This document shows positions 20,223 to 28,250 of a stretch of 64,000 nucleotides of DNA, one piece after another. The translations under genes and the position numbers were made by a program. Numbering within the stretch: position 1 is the stretch's first letter; each line of letters begins with the position of its first letter. Under the pieces are notes generated by a model. The model saw only the letters and a list, made by a program, of their open reading frames with translations, was not told the DNA's origin and searched no databases. The stretch comes from Embleya sp045207785. Its GTDB lineage: Bacteria > Actinomycetota > Actinomycetes > Streptomycetales > Streptomycetaceae. The stretch is from assembly GCF_045207785.1 (NCBI RefSeq), contig NZ_CP108776.1:6076001-6140000 (forward strand), in the 5' to 3' direction.

Positions 20223-20558
20223 ATGTACAAGCTCACCGTCTTATACGGCCACCCCACCGATCCGGCGGCGTTCGACTCCTATTACTGGGAGAAGCACGTC
20301 CCGCTCGCCCGCACGATGCCGGGCCTGACCGGCTGGACCATCGGCACCTGCGAGCCCGACCCCGCCGGGGGGAAGCCGCCCTATTACATGGTGGTCGCGC
20401 TGTACGCGGAATCCCGCGCGGGGATCGAAGCGGTCCTGGATTCGCCCGAGGGCCGGGCCACGGTGGCCGACGTGCCCAATTTCGCGACCGGCGGCGCGAC
20501 GTTCCTTTGGGACGAAGAACGGGTAGTCGTACCTGTGGAGCTGCCCGCGACGGAATAG
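20223..20558 (+). CDS. EthD-domain small protein
   Basis: A 111-residue protein of the EthD/dimeric alpha-beta barrel type: YKLTVLYGHPTD at the start, YYWEKHVPLARTMPGL near 20-35 and a PPYYMVVALYAES strand near 52-64. Members degrade or detoxify small molecules or act as dimeric accessory proteins. It is the last gene of the UPF0261 cassette. No terminator is obvious; the Rpf promoter region follows. Confidence 0.85.
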   Translation: MYKLTVLYGHPTDPAAFDSYYWEKHVPLARTMPGLTGWTIGTCEPDPAGGKPPYYMVVALYAESRAGIEAVLDSPEGRATVADVPNFATGGATFLWDEERVVVPVELPATE

Positions 20559-20693
20559 CCCCGTGTTGACGCACGGGTGATCACGCGGCTGCGCACCGTG
20601 GACGCCGGAACGGTGACCTGCGAAGATCCCGACAATTCGGGCAAAGTGGTGTTATTCCAGCCTGTCGGGCACGTCACAAAGCGGTCGAAATGT

Positions 20694-20723
20694 TTGCCAA
20701 CCGGGCGAACCGGTGCGTAGTTT
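20694..20723 (+). promoter_or_regulatory. candidate promoter for the riboswitch-rpf transcript
   Basis: TTGCCA at 20694-20699 and TAGTTT at 20718-20723 are separated by 18 nt and lie about 35 nt upstream of the riboswitch core. Spacing and position fit a vegetative-type promoter. It rests on two hexamers only. Confidence 0.35.
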
Positions 20724-20756
20724 CGTGGTTGTTCGCACAAGCGGACTCCCCGGGCG

Positions 20757-20930
20757 GTACGCCGAATCCTGCCGCCGCTCGAGGGACGCAGTCGATATCG
20801 ACTGGCGGCAGGAGCGGGGGAACCAAGTGGTGCGACATCGGCACTGTCGATGTCTTTGGGGTGAAGCCATGCCTGAATCAGGCGAGGCCGGGCCATTCGT
20901 CCGAACCCGACAGCTAACTTCGTAGGCGCC
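20757..20930 (+). ncRNA. ydaO-yuaA-type cyclic di-AMP riboswitch
   Basis: The leader upstream of the Rpf gene carries the conserved blocks of the c-di-AMP riboswitch in order: TACGCCGAATCC at about 20758-20769, GCGGGGGAACCAAGTGG at about 20814-20830, TTTGGGGTGAAGCC at about 20855-20868, and TCCGAACCCGACAGCTAACT plus TCGTAGGCG up to 20928. c-di-AMP binding is known to switch such leaders off in actinomycete rpf and cell-wall hydrolase genes. The element ends 16 nt before the start codon, so control could be at transcription or translation. Confidence 0.9.
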
Positions 20931-20944
20931 CGACGAGGTAATCA

Positions 20945-21724
20945 ATGACGTTCCGTGCCATCACCGCTCCCGTTCGCTCGCTCTCTCGTGGCCGTCGCGC
21001 CGGCATCGCCGTCGCCGCCGGTGCGGGTCTCGTCCTTCCCCTCGTGGGCATGACGGGCAGCGCGAGCGCCGCGACCTCGTCCGAGTGGGACAAGGTCGCC
21101 CAGTGCGAGAGCACCGGTAACTGGGGCATCAACACTGGCAACGGTTTCTCCGGCGGTCTGCAGTTCACCCCGAGCACCTGGAAGGCGTTCGGCGGCACCG
21201 AGTACGCGGCCAACGCCGAGAACGCCACCAAGACGCAGCAGATCGCTGTCGCCGAGCGCGTTCTCGCCGGCCAGGGCCCCGGCGCGTGGCCGGTCTGCTC
21301 GCAGAAGGCCAACCTGGGCAAGGGCAACGCGTCCGCCCAGGCCGAGTCCTCGACGGCGACGACCGGCAAGACCAAGACCAAGGTCGAGCAGAAGGCCGCG
21401 CCGAAGAAGTCCACGGAGCAGTCCGTGAGCGAGGCCGCGCCGAAGAAGTCCACGGAGCAGTCCGTGACCGAGGCCGCCCCGAAGGTCCGGGTGCAGCACA
21501 AGCAGAGTGACACCGCGACCAAGGCCGGGCCGAAGTCCGCCGCCTCCAAGCAGGCGTCGACCTCCGGCCGCTACACGGTCAAGGCCGGCGACACGCTGTC
21601 CGACATCGCGTCGAAGAACGGCGTCAAGGGTGGCTGGAAGGCCCTCTACAACGCCAACAAGAGCGCCATCGGCGACAACCCGAACCTGATCAACATCGGT
21701 GCCAAGCTGGCGTTCTCCGCCTGA
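20945..21724 (+). CDS. secreted resuscitation-promoting-factor-like transglycosylase with LysM domain
   Basis: A 259-residue exported muralytic enzyme. The signal peptide has Arg-rich start SRGRRAG and cleavage near ASA-ATS (residue 43). The Rpf catalytic domain spans about 46-98 with Glu55 in CESTGNW and the two conserved cysteines. A Lys/Ala/Thr-rich linker carries two copies of APKKSTEQSV. A C-terminal LysM (about 210-258) starts YTVKAGDTLSDIA. It cleaves peptidoglycan to help spore germination and growth. The upstream c-di-AMP riboswitch indicates its regulation. GAGG 6 nt before the ATG is the ribosome binding site. Confidence 0.93.
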   Translation: MTFRAITAPVRSLSRGRRAGIAVAAGAGLVLPLVGMTGSASAATSSEWDKVAQCESTGNWGINTGNGFSGGLQFTPSTWKAFGGTEYAANAENATKTQQIAVAERVLAGQGPGAWPVCSQKANLGKGNASAQAESSTATTGKTKTKVEQKAAPKKSTEQSVSEAAPKKSTEQSVTEAAPKVRVQHKQSDTATKAGPKSAASKQASTSGRYTVKAGDTLSDIASKNGVKGGWKALYNANKSAIGDNPNLINIGAKLAFSA

Positions 21725-21737
21725 CGCACCATCACGA

Positions 21738-21772
21738 CGTAGGCCCCGCCGAATACTTCGGCGGGGCCTACG
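21738..21772. terminator. strong terminator after rpf
   Basis: A perfect 16-bp stem, CGTAGGCCCCGCCGAA at 21738-21753 with its complement at 21757-21772, on a 3-nt loop, followed by CCCATTTT. It lies 13 nt after the rpf stop and can also serve the convergent LuxR gene. Confidence 0.88.
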
Positions 21773-21805
21773 CCCATTTTCCGGGCCGTCGGCCCGGCTT
21801 GCCGC

Positions 21806-22717
21806 TCAGGTCGCCTCGTCGGGCCCCTCGCGCAGCCACAGCAGGGCGAGTTGGGTGCGGTTCGCGCAGCCGACCGTCTGCATCGCGTACGTCAGATGCT
21901 TCTTGACCGTGTCCCCGGTGATCGACAGCACCGCGGCGATGTCGCGGTTGGTCAGCCCGCGCGCGACGAGCGCGGCGATCTCGGCCTGACGCGGCGTCAA
22001 ACGGGTGATCAGGCTCGGCGGTCGGGTGGGCCGATCGATGAAGAGGGCGAACAGATTGCCCAGGTGCCGGGACAACAGCGTGGCCACCGCGACGTCGCGC
22101 GCGCCGAACGCGCCGGATTCGGTGCCCAACAGGCCGATCCCGCCGCATCGGGTCGGCCCCGGGAGCGGCACCACGATCTTCGCGTGGATGCCCATCGGGT
22201 ACAGGAACGACTCCAGGTAGCGCACGTGTGCCGCCCGCACCGGCTTGGGCAGCGATTCGAGCGTGAGCGGCACGGCCTTGCGCCCGGGCGCGGCACGCAG
22301 CGCGATCAGGTGGAACGGGTCGTCGCGATGGAAGGTCTCCATGTACGGCACCAGGCCGCGGAGTCCGATCCCGGTCGCGAGCGGGTCGCGGTCCTCGAAG
22401 ATCGCGGGCAGATTCGAGCCGGTGAAGAACGTCGTGTCGCGATAACCGAAGTACCGCGCGAGCGCGTCGAGCACGCTCTCCCGGAACGTCGCGACGTCGG
22501 CCGCTCGCGCGCACTCGTCGAGTAATCGCAACAGCCGCTCCAGGTCCCGACGTTCGACCAGGTCGAAGTCACCCGCGAGGTCTGGCTCGAACCGGGCTGC
22601 GACACTCAACGCGACCTCCGACAAAGCGACCTCCGGCCGGCGACCTCCGACAAAGCGACCTCCGAAAGCGCCGGGGGGAGGGCCGATTATGCCGAAGGAA
22701 CTCCACCTTTGGGCCAT
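21806..22717 (-). CDS. LuxR-family transcriptional regulator
   Basis: A regulator of up to 303 residues with a C-terminal LuxR/GerE helix-turn-helix: LTPRQAEIAALVARGLTNRD then DTVKKHLTYAMQTVG, ending at 21806. The middle (about 60-230) may be a GAF-like sensor. The start is uncertain. The longest form begins at ATG 22717, but the first 37 codons cross a tandem repeat in which GGAGG is followed by in-frame TTG codons at 22624 and 22609; a start at 22609 gives 267 residues beginning LSVAARFEPDL. Target unknown. Confidence 0.78.
   Translation of the reverse strand: MAQRWSSFGIIGPPPGAFGGRFVGGRRPEVALSEVALSVAARFEPDLAGDFDLVERRDLERLLRLLDECARAADVATFRESVLDALARYFGYRDTTFFTGSNLPAIFEDRDPLATGIGLRGLVPYMETFHRDDPFHLIALRAAPGRKAVPLTLESLPKPVRAAHVRYLESFLYPMGIHAKIVVPLPGPTRCGGIGLLGTESGAFGARDVAVATLLSRHLGNLFALFIDRPTRPPSLITRLTPRQAEIAALVARGLTNRDIAAVLSITGDTVKKHLTYAMQTVGCANRTQLALLWLREGPDEAT
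22611..22664. repeat. tandem repeat at the 5' end of the luxR-type gene
   Basis: A 25-bp unit occurs at 22611-22635 and again exactly at 22640-22664 (29-nt period). Each unit itself contains GCGACCTCCG twice, so there are four copies of that decamer. Read on the minus strand each copy gives CGGAGGTCGC, i.e. a Shine-Dalgarno-like GGAGG. Confidence 0.8.
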
Positions 22718-22860
22718 GTCGCCGGCGCCCCCGACCCCACAGGATGGAACACGAGGGTCACGCTCCGAGACCGAGGGGGGAACGCGTGCGGCTCAGGCCG
22801 CGCGGGTCACGGGCGTGACGTTGGGGGAACGGCAGCCGGGCGGCCTGCCGTCGGGTTGTG

Positions 22861-22904
22861 CTCGAACGCCGGACGGGCTTGAAGAAGCCCCTCCGGCGTT
22901 CGAG
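22861..22904. terminator. Streptomyces-type intergenic hairpin downstream of NCS2 permease
   Basis: CTCGAACGCCGGA at 22861-22873 pairs with TCCGGCGTTCGAG at 22892-22904, with an inner GGGCTT/AAGCCC stem and GAAG loop. This 'TCGAACGCCGGACGGGCT' type hairpin recurs between streptomycete genes and acts as a terminator-like element. It is 63 nt past the end of the minus-strand permease gene. Confidence 0.8.
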
Positions 22905-22966
22905 GACGGTCCCCATGGCGGTCTTTACGGCGGTCCCTGTGGCGGTCTCCGGGACGGCACCGACGG

Positions 22967-24535
22967 TCAGGCCCGTGCGGCCTTGGCCAGGGCGTCGATC
23001 GGCTCCGGCGGGACCGGATTCGCGTGCTGTCGCGCCTCGGCGTCGTCGGGGCCGCGGCCGGTGTGGTTGAGCAGCAGGTTGAGCACGACGGCGATGATCG
23101 AGCCGGCCGAGATGCCGGACTCGGCGATCATGCCGAACTTCTCCGGGAACGCGTGGTAGAAGTCCGGGAACGCGATCGGGAAGACGCCGAAGGCCAGCGC
23201 GACCGCCACGATCAGCGCGTTCGACCCGGCGTTCAGATCGGCCTTGCCGAGCGTGCGGATGCCCGCGACCGCGACGGTGCCGAACAGGACCACGCCGGCG
23301 CCGCCGAGGACCGGTTGCGGGACGAGCGCCACCAGCCCGCCGACGATCGGCATCAGGCCCATCAGGACCAGGAATCCGCCGCACACCGCGACCACGAACC
23401 GGCTGCGGATCCGGGTCAGCGCGACCAGACCGATGTTCTGCGCGAAGGCCGTGCACGCGAAGCCGTTGAAGACGCCGCCGAGCGCGGTGGCCAGGCCGTC
23501 CGCGCGCAGGCCGCCCGCGATCGTCCTGTCGTCGGCGGGTTTGTCCACCACCTCGCTCAGCGCGATGATGTCGGCCGTCGACTCGGTCATGCACACGATC
23601 ATGACGACGACCATGGAGATGGTCACCGACACGTCGAACTGCGGTGCGCCGAACGCGAACGGCTCGGGGACCTCGAAGATCGCCAGTTTGCCCAGCGCGT
23701 CGCCGTCGACCTTGTCGAACGGGATCGCGAGCAGCGTGCCGAAGAGCAGACCGAGCAGGATCGCGATGCGCTGGAGGAATCCGGTCAGGACGCGGTGCAG
23801 GACCAGGATCGCCACCAGCGTCGCGGCGGCGAGGCCGAGGTTGGTCGGCGAGCCGTAGTCGGACGCCTTCGCGTCGCCGCCCTGCGACCAGTTGCCCGCG
23901 ACGGGCAGCAGGGACACCCCGATCAGGGTGATCACCGTGCCGCTGACCACCGGCGGGAAGAACCTGACGAGTCGGCAGAACACCGGCGCGAGCAGGAAGC
24001 AGAACACCCCCGCGACGATCGTCGAACCGAAGATGATCGGCAGCGTCGCGTCCTGCTTGGACGCCGCGACCGCCAGGATCGGGGACACCACGGCGAACGT
24101 GACGCCGTTGACGAACGGCAGCCGCGAACCGATCCGCCAGAACCCGAGCGTCTGCAACAGCGTCGCGAGGCCGGCGATCAGCAGGCTCGCGCCGAGCAGC
24201 GTGGTCATCTCGGCGGCGGAGAGGCCGAGCGCGCCGCCGATGATCAGCGGCGGGGCCGCGACTCCGGCGTACATCGTGGCCACGTGCTGCAGGGCGCCGA
24301 CGAGCATGCGCCCGGGCGGCAGGAGCTCGTCCACGGGGTGTACGGCCCCGGATCCGGCCGTGCTCTCGGCCTCGGCCCCGGTCCCGGCTCCGGCCCCGGC
24401 CCCGGCCCCGGTCCCGGCCTCAGCCACGGATCCGGCTCCGCTCTCGGCCACGGATGCGGCTGCGGTCCCGGCCGGGTCGGCCCCGGTATCCGGGTCCGCC
24501 GCGCCTGCGGTCTTCCTGGTGGTTCTCCAGCCCAT
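22967..24535 (-). CDS. NCS2-family nucleobase permease (xanthine/uric acid type)
   Basis: A 522-residue transporter with about 12-14 hydrophobic segments. The NCS2 signature is QNIGLVALTRIRSRFV near 365-380, and the TM8-type acidic motif CMTESTADIIALSEVV near 313 is as in xanthine/urate carriers. I use the ATG at 24535 because GGAGG lies 8 nt upstream; a GTG at 24550 is also in frame. The N-terminal 60 residues are low-complexity (Ala-Gly and Ala-Glu-Ser repeats) and not part of the fold. It probably supplies xanthine or urate to the catabolic genes 6-20 kb away. Confidence 0.87.
   Translation of the reverse strand: MGWRTTRKTAGAADPDTGADPAGTAAASVAESGAGSVAEAGTGAGAGAGAGTGAEAESTAGSGAVHPVDELLPPGRMLVGALQHVATMYAGVAAPPLIIGGALGLSAAEMTTLLGASLLIAGLATLLQTLGFWRIGSRLPFVNGVTFAVVSPILAVAASKQDATLPIIFGSTIVAGVFCFLLAPVFCRLVRFFPPVVSGTVITLIGVSLLPVAGNWSQGGDAKASDYGSPTNLGLAAATLVAILVLHRVLTGFLQRIAILLGLLFGTLLAIPFDKVDGDALGKLAIFEVPEPFAFGAPQFDVSVTISMVVVMIVCMTESTADIIALSEVVDKPADDRTIAGGLRADGLATALGGVFNGFACTAFAQNIGLVALTRIRSRFVVAVCGGFLVLMGLMPIVGGLVALVPQPVLGGAGVVLFGTVAVAGIRTLGKADLNAGSNALIVAVALAFGVFPIAFPDFYHAFPEKFGMIAESGISAGSIIAVVLNLLLNHTGRGPDDAEARQHANPVPPEPIDALAKAARA
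24367..24485. repeat. low-complexity GGCCCC-type repeats in permease N-terminus
   Basis: Imperfect hexamer repeats (CGGCCC, CGGTCC and CGGCTC variants) fill about 120 bp and encode the alternating Ala-Gly and Ala-Glu-Ser stretch of the permease N-tail. Such runs can vary in length by slippage and are prone to assembly error. Confidence 0.7.
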
Positions 24536-24661
24536 GATCGGTGCCTCCACATCGGGTGCCGCCTCGCGACGGCCCGGCCCATTGGACGTACTGGATCGCA
24601 GGATCGGCCGGGGGGAGTGGATGCAGATCCGGGGCGATCCCCTCGCCGACTATTTCGCCAT

Positions 24662-24679
24662 ACGGAATCAACATTCCGT
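24662..24679. promoter_or_regulatory. candidate operator upstream of the NCS2 permease
   Basis: ACGGAAT at 24662-24668 and ATTCCGT at 24673-24679 form a perfect palindrome with a CAAC spacer, about 130 bp upstream of the permease start. The form suggests a dimeric repressor site. I did not see a second copy in the other purine promoters of the window. The rest of the 24536-24980 gap holds no gene and is notably less G+C-rich near 24890-24960. Confidence 0.4.
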
Positions 24680-24980
24680 TGAGCAGAACGAGACTGTAGG
24701 GACGGGCCGGATCGCCGGTCAATAGCTACAGCCGTCGCGGCCGCGGCCGGCGAAATCTTGTGTCTTCCTCCAAGCGGGTACTCGCTCCCCAGCGGACTCC
24801 CGGTCGACGCCGACCTCGGGGTGGGCCGCGAAGATCGAAGGAGCGTATGGCCAATCTCAGGTAATTCGGGCAAATGGCCCCACTGACGATAAGATTGCGT
24901 TTGGAATGCCCTTGCGGCGTTAAAATCTTCTGACATAGGTTCTTCAAACCGTGGTTCCTGCTTTCTCCTGTGAGGGGTCC

Positions 24981-26363
24981 ATGCCGAACATGACCCGCGT
25001 AGCCGTCCGTACCGCCGTCGACCACCCGCTGTGGCCGGTGCTGAAGGAATCCGTCGCCAACCTGCGTCCGCTGCAGGCCAAGGACGGTTCGATCGAGCCG
25101 GCCGGGCACGCGTCCGCGCGCACGCTGGTCGACGACATCACGTCGTCGATCACCGGGCTCGCGCCGCTGTTCCCCCACGACGAGGCCTACCTCGACGCCG
25201 TGGTGACCGACTTCCGGCGGTGGGCGGTGGAGGGTTTCGGCCGCCCCGACTTCCTGGACTCGCTCGTCGCCTTCCGGCCCGAGCAGGCCCGGTACGACGG
25301 GCTCGAACACCTCGTGGTGTTCCCGATGACCACGCAGAACGGCAATCCGAACCGCAACGTCGAGGCCGTGCTGCTGCGCGTGGTGTGGCCCGAGTGGCTC
25401 GCCGCGCTGGAGGCCGAGCGCTACGACAACGCGATGTTCGTGCCGATCACGTTCGTCGACTTCACCGCGGGATACGACACCGACTCGGCCGTGCTCTTCC
25501 CCGAGACGGTGGCCGTGCGCGAGGTGCCGCGGTTCACCTGGGGCGGCATCTTCTGCGACCGCGAGGCGGCCCGCTTCCGCCGGGTCGGGGCGGCCGCGTC
25601 GGTCAGCCTCGGCCTGGACCTGCCGCCGGCCGCCGCCGAGGTGGTGGCCAGTCAGGAGCTCGCGCAGGACGCGTTCGTGCTGTGGGACCTGATCCACGAC
25701 CGCAGCCACATGCGCGGCCACATGCCGTTCGACCCGTTCATGATCAAGCAGCGGATGCCCTTCTGGATGTACGCGCTGGAAGAGCTGCGCTGTGACCTGA
25801 CGGCGTTCCGCGAGGCCGTCACGCTCGCCGCCGAGGGCGTGGCCACCGCCCGCTCGGTGCAGTACGCGATCGTGTTCGACCGGCTCTTCCGCTTCCCGGT
25901 GACCGGCGGGCGGGTGCGCAACTACGACGGGCTCGGCGGCCAGCTGCTCTTCGCCCACCTGCACCGCGACGGCGTGCTGAACTGGGCCGACAACCGGCTC
26001 ACCGTCGACTGGGACCGGATCGAGGGCTCCGTGCTGGGGCTGTTCGACGAGGTGGACCGGCTCTACCGCGAGGGCGTGGACCGCTCGCGGGTCGGGCACT
26101 GGCTCGCGGCCTACGAGCTGGTCGCCAAGTACGTTCCGCCGCACCCCGGTTCGGTGTGGGCGCGTGGGCCCGCCGCACTGCCGATGGACGGGCCGCCCAA
26201 GGCGCTCGTGGACGCGGTGCTGCCGGACGAGTTCCCGCTGAGCATGTTCTACGAGGCGCTCAACCGGCGCCTGCGCGATGTCATCGCGTCGACCCGCGGC
26301 ATCACGGCGGGCAGCGACGCGGAGGGCATGGACGACCGCACGATGAACGAGGAGTCGGCGTGA
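24981..26363 (+). CDS. DUF6421-family protein
   Basis: A 460-residue protein I assign to the actinobacterial DUF6421 family from memory of its sequence and of its usual neighbours. There is no signal peptide or membrane segment. A His-rich segment LIHDRSHMRGHMPFDPFMIK lies near 235-254 and could bind metal, but no function is established. The ATG at 24981 follows GTGAGGGG; in-frame codons from 24951 look unconserved. The stop overlaps the ATG of the following SDR gene, and a threonine aldolase follows, so the three form one operon. Confidence 0.7.
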   Translation: MPNMTRVAVRTAVDHPLWPVLKESVANLRPLQAKDGSIEPAGHASARTLVDDITSSITGLAPLFPHDEAYLDAVVTDFRRWAVEGFGRPDFLDSLVAFRPEQARYDGLEHLVVFPMTTQNGNPNRNVEAVLLRVVWPEWLAALEAERYDNAMFVPITFVDFTAGYDTDSAVLFPETVAVREVPRFTWGGIFCDREAARFRRVGAAASVSLGLDLPPAAAEVVASQELAQDAFVLWDLIHDRSHMRGHMPFDPFMIKQRMPFWMYALEELRCDLTAFREAVTLAAEGVATARSVQYAIVFDRLFRFPVTGGRVRNYDGLGGQLLFAHLHRDGVLNWADNRLTVDWDRIEGSVLGLFDEVDRLYREGVDRSRVGHWLAAYELVAKYVPPHPGSVWARGPAALPMDGPPKALVDAVLPDEFPLSMFYEALNRRLRDVIASTRGITAGSDAEGMDDRTMNEESA

Positions 26364-27064
26364 TGAACGGTTTGGACGGTGCGGTGATCGCGGTCGCCGG
26401 AGCGGGTGGACCGGCCGGGCGGGCGGTCGCCGCGCGGCTCGCGCGTGCCGGGGCCCAGGTGTACGGCGCGGACGCGGACGGCGGGCGGCTGCGGGAGAGC
26501 ATGGCGGCCGCACCCGGCGCGCGCGGCGCCGTGGTCGACCTGTTGGACCCGGAGGCGACCCGCCGTTGGGCCGGCGAGATCGAGCACGAGCACGGTCGCG
26601 TGGACGGGCTCGTGCACCTGGTCGGCGGGTGGCGCGGCGGCAAGGAGTTCGGCGACAACTCGCTCGACGACTGGGCCTTCCTGCACGACCTGCTGGTGCG
26701 TACCGTCCAGCACACCAGCCTCGCCTTCCACGAAGCGCTCGCGCGCAGCCCGCGCGGGCGGTTCGTGCTGGTGTCCGCCGAGGCGGCCGGGAAGCCGACG
26801 GCGGGCAACGCCGGCTACGCGGCGGCGAAATCCGCCGCCGAGACCTGGACGCTCGCGCTCGCGGACGCCCTCAAGGAAACGGACGCCGCCGCCGTGGTGC
26901 TGGTGGTCAAGGCGCTCGTCAACGACGCGATGCGGGAAGCTCGACCCAACGCCAAGTTCGCCGGCTTCACCGATGTCGCCGATCTCGCCGACGAGATCGC
27001 CGGCCTGTGGAGCACCGATGCAACCGACCTGAACGGGAAAAGACTGTGCCTGAACGTCCCCTGA
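26363..27064 (+). CDS. SDR-family oxidoreductase
   Basis: A 233-residue short-chain dehydrogenase-like protein. The nucleotide-binding loop reads AGAGGPAGRAVA near residue 12, the serine is in VLVSAEAAG near 136 and YxxxK is YAAAK near 152. It starts at ATG 26363 inside the DUF6421 stop and its last 19 nt overlap the threonine aldolase start. Substrate is unknown; the operon suggests linked amino-acid or aldehyde metabolism. Confidence 0.8.
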   Translation: MNGLDGAVIAVAGAGGPAGRAVAARLARAGAQVYGADADGGRLRESMAAAPGARGAVVDLLDPEATRRWAGEIEHEHGRVDGLVHLVGGWRGGKEFGDNSLDDWAFLHDLLVRTVQHTSLAFHEALARSPRGRFVLVSAEAAGKPTAGNAGYAAAKSAAETWTLALADALKETDAAAVVLVVKALVNDAMREARPNAKFAGFTDVADLADEIAGLWSTDATDLNGKRLCLNVP

Positions 27065-28113
27065 CCCCGCGTCACGACCCCAACGCGCGCGGCTTCGCGA
27101 GTGACAACTACGCGGGTATCCACCCCGAGGTGCTCGCCGCGATCGGCACCGCGAACGGCGGACACCAGGTCTCGTACGGCGAGGACGTGTACACCGAGCA
27201 CCTCACCGACGTCTTCCGCGCCCACTTCGGCGATCGCGCGCAGGTGTTCCCGGTGTTCAACGGCACGGGCGCGAACGTGGTCGGTCTCCAGGCGATGACC
27301 GACCGATGGGAATCGGTGATCTGCGCCGAGACCGCGCACATCAACGTGGACGAGTGCGGCGCGCCGGAGAAGGTCGCCGGGCTCAAGCTGCTCACGGTGG
27401 CCGCCCCCGACGGCAAGCTCACGCCCGAGCTGGTCGACGCACACGCGTGGGGCTGGGGCGACCAGCACCGCGCGCAGCCCCGGGTCGTGTCGTTCGCCGA
27501 GAGCACCGAGCTGGGCAGCGTGTACACGCGGGACGAGATCGCGGCGCTCGTCGCGCACGCGCACGACCACGGGATGCTCGCGCACCTGGACGGCTCGCGG
27601 CTCGCGAACGCGGCCGCCGCGCTGGACGTGCCGCTGCGCGCGCTGAGCACGGACGTCGGGGTCGACGTGCTGTCGTTCGGCGGTACCAAGAGCGGCCTGA
27701 TGTTCGGCGAGGCCGTCGTCGTGCTCAACCCCGAGGCCGTGCGTGGTGTGGCCTACCTGCGCAAGGCCGCGATGCAGCTCGCGTCGAAGATGCGGTTCGT
27801 GTCGGTCCAGTTCGAGGCGCTGCTCGCGGGCGATCTGTGGCTGCGCAACGCGCGGCACGCGAACGCGATGGCGACCCTGCTCGCCGAGCGGGTCGGCGGG
27901 CTCGACGGGGTGACGCTGTCCCGGATGCCGCAGGCGAACGCGGTGTTCGCGGTACTGCCGGCGGACGTGACCGAGCGGATGCAGAAGCGGTTCCGGTTCT
28001 ACACCTGGAACGAGTCGATCGGCGAGGTCCGCTGGATGACGGCGTTCGACACGACCGAGGCCGACGTCGAGGCGTTCGCGACGGCGCTCGCAGAGGAGCT
28101 CGGCGCGCGGTAG
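27046..28113 (+). CDS. low-specificity L-threonine aldolase family (PLP enzyme)
   Basis: Cleaves L-threonine or L-allo-threonine to glycine and acetaldehyde with PLP. The 355-residue protein has FASDNYAGIHPEVL near 17-30, the ring-stacking His98, the Asp182 motif AHLDGSRLANA and the Schiff-base Lys215 in FGGTKSG. I take GTG 27046, which begins VPERPLTPRHDP; it lies inside the SDR gene (19-nt overlap). A strong terminator follows. Family assignment is firm, preferred substrate is not. Confidence 0.88.
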   Translation: MPERPLTPRHDPNARGFASDNYAGIHPEVLAAIGTANGGHQVSYGEDVYTEHLTDVFRAHFGDRAQVFPVFNGTGANVVGLQAMTDRWESVICAETAHINVDECGAPEKVAGLKLLTVAAPDGKLTPELVDAHAWGWGDQHRAQPRVVSFAESTELGSVYTRDEIAALVAHAHDHGMLAHLDGSRLANAAAALDVPLRALSTDVGVDVLSFGGTKSGLMFGEAVVVLNPEAVRGVAYLRKAAMQLASKMRFVSVQFEALLAGDLWLRNARHANAMATLLAERVGGLDGVTLSRMPQANAVFAVLPADVTERMQKRFRFYTWNESIGEVRWMTAFDTTEADVEAFATALAEELGAR

Positions 28114-28147
28114 CGAGCTGGTTGGTATCGAGTAGGTCGTAGGCCGG

Positions 28148-28180
28148 AAGCGGGCCGGGGCATGATGCCCCGGCCCGCTT
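28148..28180 (+). terminator. terminator after threonine aldolase operon
   Basis: AAGCGGGCCGGGGCAT at 28148-28163 and ATGCCCCGGCCCGCTT at 28165-28180 are perfect complements around a single G; in practice a stem of about 13 bp with a CATGATG loop. TTC follows. It also faces the convergent TetR gene. Confidence 0.85.
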
Positions 28181-28250
28181 TCGCGTGTTCCGGATCGGGA
28201 TGGTCGCGCCCTGCCTCCGGGTGGTCCGACGGGTGGTCCCAGGGGTGCGC

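Noticed and set aside
22758..23594. Separate gene overlapping the permease C-terminus
   Set aside because: It is an Arg-rich shadow frame on the same strand as the well-supported permease.
24367..24485. GGCCCC-type repeats as a CRISPR-like array
   Set aside because: Units are hexamers without spacers and lie inside a coding region.
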